A stretch of 64,000 bases of DNA, taken from the NCBI RefSeq assembly GCF_025642155.1, contig NZ_CP106798.1, positions 6,634,001 through 6,698,000 of the forward strand. The letters run 5' to 3'. The notes under the pieces were generated by a model. It had not been told where the DNA came from, did no database searches, and was given only the letters and a program-made list of their open reading frames with translations. A program made the position numbers and the translations under genes. Shown here in pieces: positions 18,022 through 26,954 of this stretch (position 1 is its first letter; each line of letters starts with the position of its first letter). Source of the DNA: Streptomyces sp. HUAS 15-9. GTDB taxonomy: Bacteria > Actinomycetota > Actinomycetes > Streptomycetales > Streptomycetaceae.

Positions 18022-20514
18022 CCACGCATGTGGACCTCCCGGTCCTCGACGACCGCACCGGGGACCGGCCGGCGTCCGCCGTCGACGACGGAGCCGACCC
18101 CATGACCCGTCCGGTGCGCCGCATGCTGTGGCGGCTCGCCCCCGCCCCGGCCCCCGACAGCCCCCGCGACCTCGGCGGCCGGCAAGTGCTCGTCCTGGGC
18201 GGCACCCCGGACGACGCGGAGCGGGTGCGCGGCGAACTGCGCGCCCGGGGGCGACCGTGCTGCCCGGCGCTTCGGCCGCCGCCGGCCCGGTGCCCGACAC
18301 CGTGGTCGACCTGACGCTCGCCGAGCGGTTCTCGGCCGACGCCGGCAGCGGCCGGTGGCGTACGGCACTGCTGCGCACCTTCGACGCGCTGCGCCACTGC
18401 TACGCCGAGTGGAGCCAGGAGACCTCCGCGCGGCGGCTCACCTACCTCGCTGTCACGTACCAGGGCGGCGGCATGGGGTACCACCCCGACGACGACATCG
18501 CCCAGCCGCTCGGCGGGCTGTGGGCCGGCCTGGCCAAGACGCTGCACCGGGAGCTGCCCAACTGCCGGGTCCGGATCCTCGACATCGCCCTCGACGCGCG
18601 CGTCGGCCTGCCCGAGCTGGTCGGCGACGAGCTGGGCCGCCCGGGCCTGAGCGAGATCGGGCACCGGGACGGACTGCGCTGGACCCTGACGCCGGACGCC
18701 GTACCGGCGGGGCCGCCTGCCGTGCGCCTCGGCCCGGACGACACCGTGCTGATCAGCGGCGGCAGCCGGGGCATCGGCATGGCGCTGGCCCGGCGGCTGT
18801 GCGCCGAGTTCGGGCCGCGGGTGGTGGTGACCGGACGTGGGCGGCTGCCCGCCGAGGACACCTGGGACGACCACACCCCCGAGCGGCTCGCCGAGCACCG
18901 GGCCGCGCTGTGGGCCACGCACCGGCAGGGGCGCGCCGTGGCCGACATCCGCCGCGACATCGGGCGCGCTGAGAGCACCTGGGAACTCGTCGGCCATCTG
19001 CGCTCCGCCCGCGCCGAGGGACTGCGCCTGGACTACCGGCAGTGCGACTTCACCGACACCGACCAGGTGCGGGAGCTCGTCGCCGAACTGCCCGGCCTGA
19101 CCGTCGTGGTGCACAACGCGGGCGTGGACCGGCCGACCCGGCTGCCCAACAAGTCCGACGACGACGTGGTCGCCGTGGTCGCGACGAAGGTCGACTCCTT
19201 CGTCCACCTGGTACGGGCCGTGCGCGACCGGCCGCTGAAGCTGCTGTGCACCGTCGGCTCGCTCACCGGGCGGCTCGGCGGCATGGTCGGCCAGTTCGAC
19301 TACGCGGCCGCCAACGAGTGCCTGGCCCGCCTGGGCCTGTGGGCCGGGCGGCAGCTGCCGTACCCGGTGATGACGCTGGCCTGGCCGACCTGGGCCCGGC
19401 TGGGGCTGATCTCCAACTTCGAGGCCAGCCTGCGCTACATGGCGGCGCTCGATGTCTTCGAGGGACTGGACCACTGGCAGGCGGAGCTGCTCGCGGGCAG
19501 CCGCGGCGAGATCACCTTCGTCGGTCCGCTGGGCCGCGCGCTGGACCCGGTGCAGGCCGTCGGCTACCCGGTGCCGCCCTCCCTGCCCGGTTACGCCGAG
19601 ACCTACCCGAAGGTCTTCCACCTGGGCGAACCGGAGGTGTTCCAGCCGCACGAACGCCTCTGCTGCATGGTCACGTTCGACCCCGCGACGAGCCCGGCGA
19701 TCGGCGACTTCACCGTCCACGGCGCGCCCGCCGTGCCCCTCGGCATGCTGCTGGAGAGCGCCGTGCGCGGCGCGGAGTGGGTGACCCCCGCCGACCTGCC
19801 CGACCACGCCCTGCACGCGGTGGAGGGCCTGCGCGTCCCGTGGAGCGTGCTGCGCTGTGCGGATGGCGGCGGGCCGCTGCGGCTGCGCCGGGACATCCGG
19901 GCGCGGCAGAGCCCGGACGGCCGCTGGCAGGTGGACGTCACCTTCCGCAGGGCGGGGCCGGCCGGGGCCACGACGGCGGGGGAGACGGGCGCGGACGACG
20001 TGGACACCGCGCGTCTGCGGCTGGTCTTCGGCGCACCGGCGGCGCGGCGGCCGCCGCCGCACAGGACGCCGCGACCCCGCGCGAACGCCCGTCGGCCGAG
20101 GGCGGCGCCGACGCCGCCCGCACCACCCTGCTCACCGCCACGCCCGTGCTCCATTGGCACGGAGTGGTGGTGCCGGTGGCGCGCTGGCGCCCCGACGGCC
20201 GGCACCGGATCGTCGCCGAGGCGGGCCGCTGCACGGCACCCGACCTGTGGGTGGTGCCGCAGCCGCCCGCGTGCCTGGTGCCGGTCGCCGCGGTCGAGAA
20301 CATCGTTCGCGCGGTCACCGAACGCACCCCCGGACTGTCCGTCACCCACGAACCGCTGACGATCCGTCACCTCTCCTTCCCGGCGGCCGACGCACCTGTC
20401 GGCGGACCAGTCCGGCTCGAAGGAGACCCGGCACTCGGTGTCTGGCGTGCGCGGCACGCGGACACCGGTCAGACCGTGGTCCGCGTCCGCGGACTCGCGG
20501 CCAACCGCATCTGA
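18018..20514 (+). CDS. PKS protein KR-DH (hotdog), with two apparent frameshifts
   Basis: ATG 18018 overlaps the previous stop (ATGA). The first about 77 residues end in a KR structural Rossmann strand (VLVLGGTPDDAERV). The continuation (ATVLPGASAA) is one frame away, in the GGGGG run near 18247-18251. The main body has a KR (ISGGSRGIGMALARRL; Ser/Tyr site from TVGSLTGRLGG to DYAAANECL), then hotdog DH-like sequence (FTVHGAPAVPLGMLLE). At about 20045, inside a GCGGC-rich linker, the frame shifts again, and the second hotdog half (LHWHGVVVPVARW) runs to 20514. Both shifts behave as one missing base. The intact protein would be a PfaC-like partner of about 830 aa. Sequence error or genuine lesions cannot be told apart here. 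Confidence 0.75.
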
Positions 20515-20547
20515 TCCCTCTGATCCCTCTGACCTCTCTGATCCCAG
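20512..20547. repeat. Four 9-bp tandem repeats starting at a stop codon
   Basis: TGATCCCTC, TGATCCCTC, TGACCTCTC and TGATCCCAG follow each other from the TGA stop of the KR-DH gene into the leader of the SnoaL-like gene. The last unit runs into the CCAGGAG ribosome site. Confidence 0.85.
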
Positions 20548-20558
20548 GAGTTCACGAC

Positions 20559-20987
20559 ATGAGCGACACCAAGCCCGTCAGCGCCAACCGCAAGCTGCTG
20601 GAGCACTACTACGAGGAGTGCCTGAACAAGGGCAACCTCGATGCCGTCTACGAAAAGGCCATCCCGGAACACATCAGCCACGGCACCCGCGCCGACGGCT
20701 TCGAGGGCGTGGAGCACCTCAAGGAGTGGGTCCGCATCCAGCGCGCCTCCTTCCCCGACCTGCACGTCGTCGTCGACGAATGGATCGAGGAGGGTGACAA
20801 GGTCGTCCAGCGGTTCACCGCCCGCGGCAGCCACTCCGGCGAGGACTACTACGGCATCCCGGCCAGCGGCCGGAAGATCGAGATCTCCGGGATCGTCATC
20901 GACCACTTCGTCAACGGCAAGATCGTCGAGAGCTGGTTCTCGATGGACGGCATGGAACTCGCCCAGCAGCTGGGCGCGCTGGGCTGA
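20559..20987 (+). CDS. SnoaL-like (NTF2-fold) protein
   Basis: This 142-aa protein has the pattern of the SnoaL/ester-cyclase group: LLEHYYEECLNKGNLDAVYE, HISHGTRADGFEGVEHLKEWV, SFPDLHVVVDEWIEEGDKVV, ARGSHSGEDYYGIPASGRK and a closing strand with HFVNGKIVESW. These small alpha+beta barrels act as polyketide cyclases, isomerases or hydratases. ATG 20559 follows AGGAG with 8 bases spacing. It is the last gene before a strong double hairpin, so it closes the operon begun at 8450. A cyclase or isomerase role on the PKS product is inferred from context. Confidence 0.85.
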   Translation: MSDTKPVSANRKLLEHYYEECLNKGNLDAVYEKAIPEHISHGTRADGFEGVEHLKEWVRIQRASFPDLHVVVDEWIEEGDKVVQRFTARGSHSGEDYYGIPASGRKIEISGIVIDHFVNGKIVESWFSMDGMELAQQLGALG

Positions 20988-20996
20988 CCCGGGCGC

Positions 20997-21071
20997 GGAG
21001 CCGGCCCACGGCTCCGCCCGCCGACCCGGACGGCCGGGGGCGTTCCCGTCGATGCCCGCCCCCGGCCGTCC
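20997..21071 (+). terminator. Tandem hairpin terminator after the PKS operon
   Basis: GGAGCCG/CGGCTCC (20997-21003 with 21009-21015, 5-base loop) is followed by a perfect 15-bp stem, 21028-21042 with 21057-21071, 14-base loop. Together they make a strong terminator and separate the PKS operon from the oxidative-tailoring operon at 21167. Confidence 0.82.
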
Positions 21072-21104
21072 GTGACCACCCTCTTCGCGCGGCCGGCACA
21101 CCCG

Positions 21105-21153
21105 ATCCGTACGCATGAGGCCCCAGGAATCCGTACGTATGAGGCCCCCAGGA
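21105..21153. repeat. 24/25-bp tandem duplication before the SDR gene
   Basis: ATCCGTACGYATGAGG followed by CCCCAGGA occurs at 21105-21128 and again at 21129-21153 with one substitution and one extra C. It duplicates a mini start region upstream of the true ribosome site (GGAAGGGGAAGG). Confidence 0.8.
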
Positions 21154-21166
21154 AGGGGAAGGCACG

Positions 21167-22027
21167 ATGACACAGCGCTCGACCGCCCTCGTCACCGGGT
21201 GTTCGTCGGGGATCGGACGGGCCACCGCCCTGCGCCTGCACGCCGCCGGCCATCGGGTGTACGCCACCGCCAGGAAGCCCGAGACGCTCGACGAACTGGC
21301 CGCGCGCGGCCTGCGCACCCTGGCCCTCGACGTCACCGACCCGGAGTCCGCCAAGGCCGCGGTCGAGGCCGTCGAGGCCGAGCACGGCGCGGTGGACGTC
21401 CTCGTCAACAACGCCGGATACGGGCTGTCCGGGACCTTCGAGGAGACCCCGCTGGAGCAGGTGCGCGATCAGTTCGAGACCAACGTCTTCGGCCTGGTCC
21501 GGCTCACCCAGCTGGTGCTGCCCGGCATGCGCGCCCGCGGCCGCGGCACCGTCGTCAACGTCTCCTCCATCTTCGGGCGGTACGCGGCCCCGGGCGGCGG
21601 CTACTACCACGCGAGCAAGCACGCCGTCGAAGCCCTAAGCGACGCACTCCGGCTGGAGGTGGCGACCTTCGGCATCAAGGTCGTCCTCGTCGAACCCGGA
21701 CCCGTGCGCACCCCCTGGGGACAGCGGTTCATGGACCACATCCCGGAGGGAACGGCTCGCGCCGGATCCCCGTACCGCCGCTTCCACGAACGGACCGCGG
21801 CCTACTACGACGCCATCTACAACGGCACCCGCCGCACGCTCGCCGGCACGTTCGCCATCGAGGCCGAGCAGGTGGCCGGCACCATCGTCCGGGCCGTCGG
21901 GTCCCGCTCCCCGCGCTCGCGCTATCCCGTCGGCTTCCTGGCCGCGAGCACCTTCGCGCTGCGTCGGCTGACCCCGGACCGGATCTTCGACAACGCGTTC
22001 ATACGGCGGCAGTTCCCGGTCCCGTGA
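21167..22027 (+). CDS. Short-chain dehydrogenase/reductase
   Basis: This 286-aa classical SDR has the TGCSSGIG cofactor loop (residues 10-17), NNAGYG, a catalytic Ser in VVNVSSIFG, and YYHASKHAVEAL giving the Tyr-x3-Lys pair; PGPVRTPW follows. An Asp (LALDVTD) and the ATARKPE loop suggest NADP use. ATG 21167 follows GGAAGGGGAAGG. It starts the unit SDR, P450, ALDH, P450, ferredoxin. Such enzymes interconvert hydroxyl and keto groups. With the following P450 and ALDH it could take a methyl or methylene through alcohol and aldehyde to acid, but the substrate is inferred only. Confidence 0.9.
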   Translation: MTQRSTALVTGCSSGIGRATALRLHAAGHRVYATARKPETLDELAARGLRTLALDVTDPESAKAAVEAVEAEHGAVDVLVNNAGYGLSGTFEETPLEQVRDQFETNVFGLVRLTQLVLPGMRARGRGTVVNVSSIFGRYAAPGGGYYHASKHAVEALSDALRLEVATFGIKVVLVEPGPVRTPWGQRFMDHIPEGTARAGSPYRRFHERTAAYYDAIYNGTRRTLAGTFAIEAEQVAGTIVRAVGSRSPRSRYPVGFLAASTFALRRLTPDRIFDNAFIRRQFPVP

Positions 22028-22100
22028 GCGGCGTGACTGCCATGAGCGGCATCAGCGGACCCGGCAGCTCCCCAGGCGAACCAACGAGGTGACGAGAGAC

Positions 22101-23495
22101 ATGACCACCCTGGCACCGACCCCCGCGACCGCCCCGCGCGGCGCGGTCGCCCCCGGCCCACGGGGTGTACCCCTGCTGGGCAACCTGCCCCAGTGGAAGT
22201 CCGACACCGCCCAGTTCCTGCTGCGCGCCCAGCGTGACCACGGAGAGGTGGCCCGGCTGCGCCTCGGCCCGTACACGGTGCACCTGGTGACGGCTCCCGA
22301 CGCCGTGGGACGGGTCCTGAAGGAGAACAGCGCCAACTACACGCGCGGCGTCCTCTACGAACAGTTCCGGCTCGTCATGGGCAACGGGCTGCTCACCACC
22401 GACGGCGACTACTGGAAGGCCCACCGGCGCGCTGTCCAGCCGGTCTTCCTGCGCAAGGCGGTCGCCGCCATCGGCCCCAACGTGGTGCGCGCCACCCGGG
22501 AGATGCTCGACGACTGGGAGGTCCGCGCCCGCCGCGGCGAACCCGTCGACCTGGTCACCGAGACCCTGCGCCTGACCCTCGTCACACTCAGCCGCTCGCT
22601 GTTCGGCTACGACATCCGGCCCGCCACGCCGATCCTGAAGGACATCGTCGACAACGTGATCGAAGTGATGTTCAAGCACGGCTCGGTCGCGGAGATGCTG
22701 CCCGCCTGGGTGCCGACCCGGCGCAACCGGCTCATCGCCCGCGACCGGCGGATCTTCACCCGGCTCGTCACCGAGATCCGCGACAACCACGCGGCCACCG
22801 GTCAGGGGCCGCTGATGGAGCTCATCGAGGCGGCCACCGACCCGGCCACCGGCGCGCGCTGGACCGACGACGAGATCCGCGACGAGATGCTCACCATCTA
22901 TCTCGCGGGACACGAGACCACCGCCGTCGCCCTGCTGTGGACGCTGGTCTCCCTCGCCAACCACCCGTCCGTCACCGAGGAACTCGACGACGAGCTCGCC
23001 CGGGTGCTGGGCGACGCCGAGCCCACACCCGAGGACGTGGAGCGGCTGCCGTACACCGGTCAGGTCGTCGACGAGAGCCTGCGGATGTACCCGCCGATCT
23101 GGATCTACCCCCGGGACGCCGTCGCCGACGACGAGCTGGGCGGCTTCCACATCCCCGGCGGCTCCTCCGTCCTGCTCTCGCCCCTGGTCTCCCACCGCAA
23201 CCCCCGCTACTGGGACAACCCCGAGGCCTTCGACCCGCACCGCTTCGATCCGGACCGGGTCAAGGAGCGGCCCAGGATGACCTACTTCCCCTTCGGTGCC
23301 GGCGCGCGCATGTGCATCGGGAACTTCATGGCCCTGCTGGAACTCCGGATGATCACGGCGATGATCCACCAGCGGTTCCGGCTGCGGCTGGTGCCCGGCG
23401 ACTTCCTGCGCTACGGCGACACCTCCATCTCGCTGCGCCCGATGACCCAAGTGCTCGCCCTTCCCGAGCCGCGCGAGGCGGGAGTCCGGACATGA
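22101..23495 (+). CDS. Cytochrome P450 (fatty-acid hydroxylase-like class)
   Basis: This 464-aa protein has an I-helix AGHETTAVALLW, an ESLRMYPP K-helix (ExxR), a PERF-like FDPHRFDPDR, and FPFGAGARMCIGN with heme-ligand Cys405. The overall pattern (PRGVPLLGNL at the start, long KH-type loops) resembles CYP102/CYP4-like enzymes that hydroxylate long-chain acids, rather than the short CYP107-type proteins common in Streptomyces clusters. The next gene, ALDH, overlaps it by ATGA. Together they could oxidise an acyl chain end. Electrons may come from the ferredoxin at 26251; no reductase gene is in the window. Confidence 0.9.
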   Translation: MTTLAPTPATAPRGAVAPGPRGVPLLGNLPQWKSDTAQFLLRAQRDHGEVARLRLGPYTVHLVTAPDAVGRVLKENSANYTRGVLYEQFRLVMGNGLLTTDGDYWKAHRRAVQPVFLRKAVAAIGPNVVRATREMLDDWEVRARRGEPVDLVTETLRLTLVTLSRSLFGYDIRPATPILKDIVDNVIEVMFKHGSVAEMLPAWVPTRRNRLIARDRRIFTRLVTEIRDNHAATGQGPLMELIEAATDPATGARWTDDEIRDEMLTIYLAGHETTAVALLWTLVSLANHPSVTEELDDELARVLGDAEPTPEDVERLPYTGQVVDESLRMYPPIWIYPRDAVADDELGGFHIPGGSSVLLSPLVSHRNPRYWDNPEAFDPHRFDPDRVKERPRMTYFPFGAGARMCIGNFMALLELRMITAMIHQRFRLRLVPGDFLRYGDTSISLRPMTQVLALPEPREAGVRT

Positions 23496-24931
23496 CCACC
23501 GCCACCGACCCGTCGCCCGCCGCCGCCCGGACGGCCGACGTCGACTCCGCCCTGGCGGCCGCCCGCCGCGCCCAGCCCGGCTGGGACGCGCTCGGCTTCG
23601 CCGGGCGGCGCAGGATCCTCGAGGCCTGGTGCGCGCTGATCCTGCGCCGCTCGGACGAACTGGTCGACCTCATCCGCGCCGAGACCGGCAAGACGGCCGA
23701 CGACGCCCGTCTCGAAGTCGTCCTCGTCGCCGCCCACCTGCGCTGGACCGCCGCCCACGCCGCCCGTGTCCTCGGCCGGCGCAGGGTCTCGCCCGGCCTG
23801 CTGATGTTCAACCATGCGGTCGAGGTGGCCCACCGGCCGCTCGGGGTCGTCGGCGTCATCGGCCCCTGGAACTACCCCGCGTTCATCCCCGTCGGCCCTG
23901 TCTCGGCGGCCCTGGCCGGTGGCAACACCGTGGTGCTGAAGCCCAGTGAGCTGACCCCCCGCACCGGCGAGTGGCTCGCGGCCACCCTCGCCGAGGTCAC
24001 CGGCGACATCCGGGTGCTGCACGTCGTCACCGGCGACGGGGCGGCGGGGGAGGCGCTGTGCCGGGCCGCCGTCGACAAGATCTCCTTCACCGGCTCCAGC
24101 GCCACCGGACGCCGGGTCATGGCGGCCTGCGCCGACAATCTGACGCCGGTGGTGATCGAGGGCGGCGGCAAGGACGCCATGGTCGTCGCCGCGGACGCCG
24201 ACCTCGACGCCGCCGCCGACGCCGCGGTCTGGGCGGCGATGACCAACGCGGGGCAGACCTGCGTCGGACTGGAACGTGTCTACGTCGTCGACGCCGTCGC
24301 CGACCGCTTCCTGGACCTGGTCACCGAGCGCGCCGCCGCCCTCCGCGTCGGCGACGGGCCCGAGGCCGACCTCGGTCGTATCGTGCTGCCCCGGCAACTG
24401 GACGTCATCGCCGGACATGTGCGCGACGCGCTGGCCCGCGGCGCCCGCGCCGTCCTCGGCGGTCCGCAGTCCGTCACCTCGCCTTACGTCGCCCCGATCA
24501 TCCTCGCCGACGTACCGGAGGACTCGGCCGCCGTCACCGAGGAGACGTTCGGGCCGGTGCTCGTCGTGAACCGGGTGGCCTCCGTGGAGGAGGCCGTGGA
24601 ACGCGCCAACGCCGGCGGCTACGGACTGGGAGCCTCCGTCTTCACCCGCGACCGGAGCCGCGGCCGCAGCGTCGCCGCCCGGCTGCGGGCCGGCATGGTG
24701 TCCGTCAACGCCGTGATCGCCTTCGCCGGGATGCCCGCCGTCCCCTTCGGCGGGGTCGGCGACTCCGGCTTCGGCCGGGTCCACGGCCCGGACGGGCTGC
24801 GCGAGTTCACCCGCACCCAGGCCGTCACCAGCCAGCGGTTCCGGCCGCTGATGCAGCCCACGTCCTTCCGCCGGCGCCCGGGGACGATGCCGACCCTGGT
24901 GCGCATGGTGCGCACCCTCTACGGCCGGTGA
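23492..24931 (+). CDS. Aldehyde dehydrogenase
   Basis: This 479-aa NAD(P)-dependent ALDH has VIGPWNYP, KPSELTP, the GSSATGRR cofactor loop, EGGGKDAM with general base Glu223, NAGQTC with catalytic Cys257, and EETFGPVL near the C-terminus. Length fits the family. The start overlaps the P450 stop. It most likely converts an aldehyde made by the preceding P450 or SDR into a carboxylate. A C-terminal extension rich in Arg (about 25 residues) recalls the membrane-associated fatty-aldehyde dehydrogenases, but I cannot confirm membrane binding. Confidence 0.9.
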   Translation: MTTATDPSPAAARTADVDSALAAARRAQPGWDALGFAGRRRILEAWCALILRRSDELVDLIRAETGKTADDARLEVVLVAAHLRWTAAHAARVLGRRRVSPGLLMFNHAVEVAHRPLGVVGVIGPWNYPAFIPVGPVSAALAGGNTVVLKPSELTPRTGEWLAATLAEVTGDIRVLHVVTGDGAAGEALCRAAVDKISFTGSSATGRRVMAACADNLTPVVIEGGGKDAMVVAADADLDAAADAAVWAAMTNAGQTCVGLERVYVVDAVADRFLDLVTERAAALRVGDGPEADLGRIVLPRQLDVIAGHVRDALARGARAVLGGPQSVTSPYVAPIILADVPEDSAAVTEETFGPVLVVNRVASVEEAVERANAGGYGLGASVFTRDRSRGRSVAARLRAGMVSVNAVIAFAGMPAVPFGGVGDSGFGRVHGPDGLREFTRTQAVTSQRFRPLMQPTSFRRRPGTMPTLVRMVRTLYGR

Positions 24932-24995
24932 GGGCGCCCTCGGCCACCCCGCGCCGACGGCCCCGTGCACCCGCCCCGAAAGGAGCACGCAGAAC

Positions 24996-26258
24996 GTGAC
25001 CACCACCCTGACCACCGGTCTTGCCCGGCTCGCCGACCACGCCTCGCGAGCCCATCCCTACGACCTCCTGCGGGAGTTGCGGGAGGCGTCCCCCTTCACC
25101 GACCCCGCCGGCGGCATCGTCGTCGTCGGCCGGCGAGCCGACTGCGAGACCGTGCTGCGCAGCCCCCGGGTCAGCAGCGACCGGCTGGGCGCCGGGATCA
25201 CCAAGGTGCCCCAGCAGCCCAACCTGATGAACCTGGACGCGCCGGACCACACCCGGCTGCGCAGGCTCGCCGGAAAGGCGTTCAAGCCGCGCGTCATCGA
25301 ACGCTGGCGGCCCCGGATCGAGGCCATCGTGCGCGAACTGCTCGCGGACATCGCCGCGAGCGGCGCCGACGGCGTGGACATGGTCTCCGCCTTCGCCTAC
25401 CCGCTGCCCGTCCGGGTGATCTGCGAGATGCTCGGTGTGCCCCGGGAGGACCACCCGGTGTTCGAGAAGTGGGCGCACTCCATCGCCTTCACGATCGACC
25501 CGCAGCTGGTCCCCGGTGAGCTGACCACCGAGGTCGAGCGGAACGTCGACGAGGCCCGCGCCGGCTTCGTCGGCTACTTCTCCCGGCTGATCGAGGAACG
25601 CAAGCGGGAACCGCGCGCCGACATCCTGTCCGAGCTGATCGCCGCCGAGGAGGGCGGCGACCATCTGGGCGAACGGGACCTGATCCTCACCTGCGTCCTG
25701 CTGCTGGTCGCCGGCCACGAGACCACCGCCAACCTGATCCTCAACGGCCTCCTCGGCCTGCTGCGCCACCCCGACCAGCTTCGGCTGCTGCGCGAGCGGC
25801 CCGAACTGGCCGAGGCCGCGGTGGAGGAGGTGCTGCGGTACGACGCCCCGACCCAGATGGTCACCCGGATCGCACGGGAGCCGTTCACCCTGGGCGAGCA
25901 CGAAGTGGCCGCCGGGCAGCCGCTGTTGCTGCTGCTGGCCGCCGCGAACCGGGACCCCGCGCAGCACCGCGACGCGGACCGGTTCGACATCACCCGGGGC
26001 GATCCGGGACACCTGGGCTTCGCCGCCGGACCGCACTTCTGCCTCGGCTCCGTGCTGGCCCGCATGGAGGGCGCCATCGCGCTCAACGCCTTCGCGCAGG
26101 CCCTCGTCGAGCCGCGGCTGGACGAGGCGTCGCTGCGCTACCGGCCGCATGTGGCCGTACGCGGCCCTGACCATCTGCGGATCACCTTCCAGGGCGTCCG
26201 GCTGGACACGCTGCCCGCCGCCGCCACGGTCCGGGAGAGCGAGGTCGGACATGGCTGA
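24996..26258 (+). CDS. Cytochrome P450 (CYP107-like tailoring enzyme)
   Basis: This 420-aa bacterial P450 starts at GTG 24996 after AAGGAG. Signatures are APDHTRLRRLAGKAF, the I-helix LLVAGHETTANL, EEVLRYDAP (ExxR) and GPHFCLGSVLARM with heme Cys349. The type is typical of macrolide/polyketide hydroxylases or epoxidases. A ferredoxin gene overlaps its 3' end by 8 bases and is its expected electron donor. It is the second P450 of the cluster, so at least two separate oxidations of the product are likely. Confidence 0.92.
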   Translation: MTTTLTTGLARLADHASRAHPYDLLRELREASPFTDPAGGIVVVGRRADCETVLRSPRVSSDRLGAGITKVPQQPNLMNLDAPDHTRLRRLAGKAFKPRVIERWRPRIEAIVRELLADIAASGADGVDMVSAFAYPLPVRVICEMLGVPREDHPVFEKWAHSIAFTIDPQLVPGELTTEVERNVDEARAGFVGYFSRLIEERKREPRADILSELIAAEEGGDHLGERDLILTCVLLLVAGHETTANLILNGLLGLLRHPDQLRLLRERPELAEAAVEEVLRYDAPTQMVTRIAREPFTLGEHEVAAGQPLLLLLAAANRDPAQHRDADRFDITRGDPGHLGFAAGPHFCLGSVLARMEGAIALNAFAQALVEPRLDEASLRYRPHVAVRGPDHLRITFQGVRLDTLPAAATVRESEVGHG

Positions 26259-26481
26259 GTCGCAGTGGGAGGTGACCGTCGATCCCGCGCGGTGCGTCGG
26301 CTCGGGCGTGTGCGTGGCCGTGGCGGCCGGCCACTTCGCGGTGCGCGACCGCCGGTCCCACGCGGTACAACCCGTCACCGGACCCGACGACGCGGTGCTG
26401 GACGCCGCCGAGACCTGCCCCATGGAGGCCATCCTGGTCCGGGAGGCCGGCTCCGGCACCCTGCTCGCCCCGGTGGAATGA
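26251..26481 (+). CDS. Ferredoxin, 3Fe-4S type
   Basis: This 76-aa protein has the P450-associated ferredoxin pattern: DPARCVGSGVCVAVA (Cys-x5-Cys; the middle cluster ligand of 4Fe types is absent) and a distal CPMEAI cysteine, giving three ligands for a 3Fe-4S cluster. It overlaps the P450 gene upstream and passes electrons to one or both P450s. The reductase must come from elsewhere in the genome. Confidence 0.93.
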   Translation: MAESQWEVTVDPARCVGSGVCVAVAAGHFAVRDRRSHAVQPVTGPDDAVLDAAETCPMEAILVREAGSGTLLAPVE

Positions 26482-26954
26482 CCGTGACCGGGGCGGTCGG
26501 GCCGGGCGACCTCGTCACGGTGACCCATCGGCCGCACCCGCTCGTCGGCCGGCGGCTGCTGGTGCGCGCGGTACGCGACGGGAGTGCCGAGAGCCTCCTG
26601 TGCGAGCGCCCCGGCGGAGGGCTGGTGACCGTCCTGCGGTCCTGGACGGACCGGGCACCGGGCGCCCGGCCCGTCCAGGACGGCGAGCCCCGCCGTGAGG
26701 CGGGCACCCGGATCGCCGTCGGCGGCGCCTTTCAGGTCTCCGACACCGCCCTGCACCGCCTGCGCGCCTCGCTGGCGCTGTCGGTGGAACGCTTCGTCGG
26801 TCTGGACACCGTGAGAGGTCTGGACACCGTGAAATCCTGTGCTGCCGCGGTAATTCCGCGATCGTCGCTACGGCATTTCTCGACAGGCGAGAAATCGGAG
26901 CCCGTTTCTCGCCCCGTGAGAAAAGGCGGAAGGGCTGCGGGGAGAATCGATTGA
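26478..26954 (+). CDS. Hypothetical protein, DUF5372-like at the N-terminus
   Basis: ATG 26478 overlaps the ferredoxin stop. Residues about 10-55 (VTVTHRPHPLVGRRL through VLRSWTDR) resemble DUF5372, a family often found beside transposases. The last about 60 residues look non-coding: a 16-bp direct repeat (26799-26814 and 26817-26832) is followed by the two operator palindromes and the -35 box of the next promoter, all inside the frame. Either the true protein ends earlier in another strain, or this is a decayed gene whose tail reads through regulatory DNA. No function is proposed. Confidence 0.5.
   Translation: MTVTGAVGPGDLVTVTHRPHPLVGRRLLVRAVRDGSAESLLCERPGGGLVTVLRSWTDRAPGARPVQDGEPRREAGTRIAVGGAFQVSDTALHRLRASLALSVERFVGLDTVRGLDTVKSCAAAVIPRSSLRHFSTGEKSEPVSRPVRKGGRAAGRID
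26876..26923. promoter_or_regulatory. Paired 19-bp palindromes, copies 4 and 5 (operator pair)
   Basis: TTTCTC-GACAGGC-GAGAAA (26876-26894) and TTTCTC-GCCCCGT-GAGAAA (26905-26923) have perfect arms and start points 29 bp apart, as at 8292/8321. The second copy begins 46 bp before the -35 box at 26951. They control the exporter-mtnA unit. Confidence 0.9.

Noticed and set aside
18245..18260. Programmed -1 frameshift in the KR-DH gene
   Set aside because: There is a G run but no X-XXY-YYZ heptamer and no clear downstream pseudoknot, and a second break of the same sign occurs at about 20045. Sequence error or mutation is simpler.
13120..18378. A 1752-codon open frame on the minus strand, antisense to the PKS genes
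   Set aside because: High GC content removes stop codons from the opposite frame. The translation is low-complexity (Gly/Arg/Val-rich), has no domain motifs, and the plus strand encodes clear KS, CLF, KR and DH domains.
9935..20514. Assignment as an enediyne PKS cassette
   Set aside because: Enediyne PKSs are single proteins KS-AT-ACP-KR-DH with a C-terminal PPTase-like domain and conserved partner genes. Here AT and ACPs are separate, a CLF and a FabL-type ER are present, and partner genes are missing.
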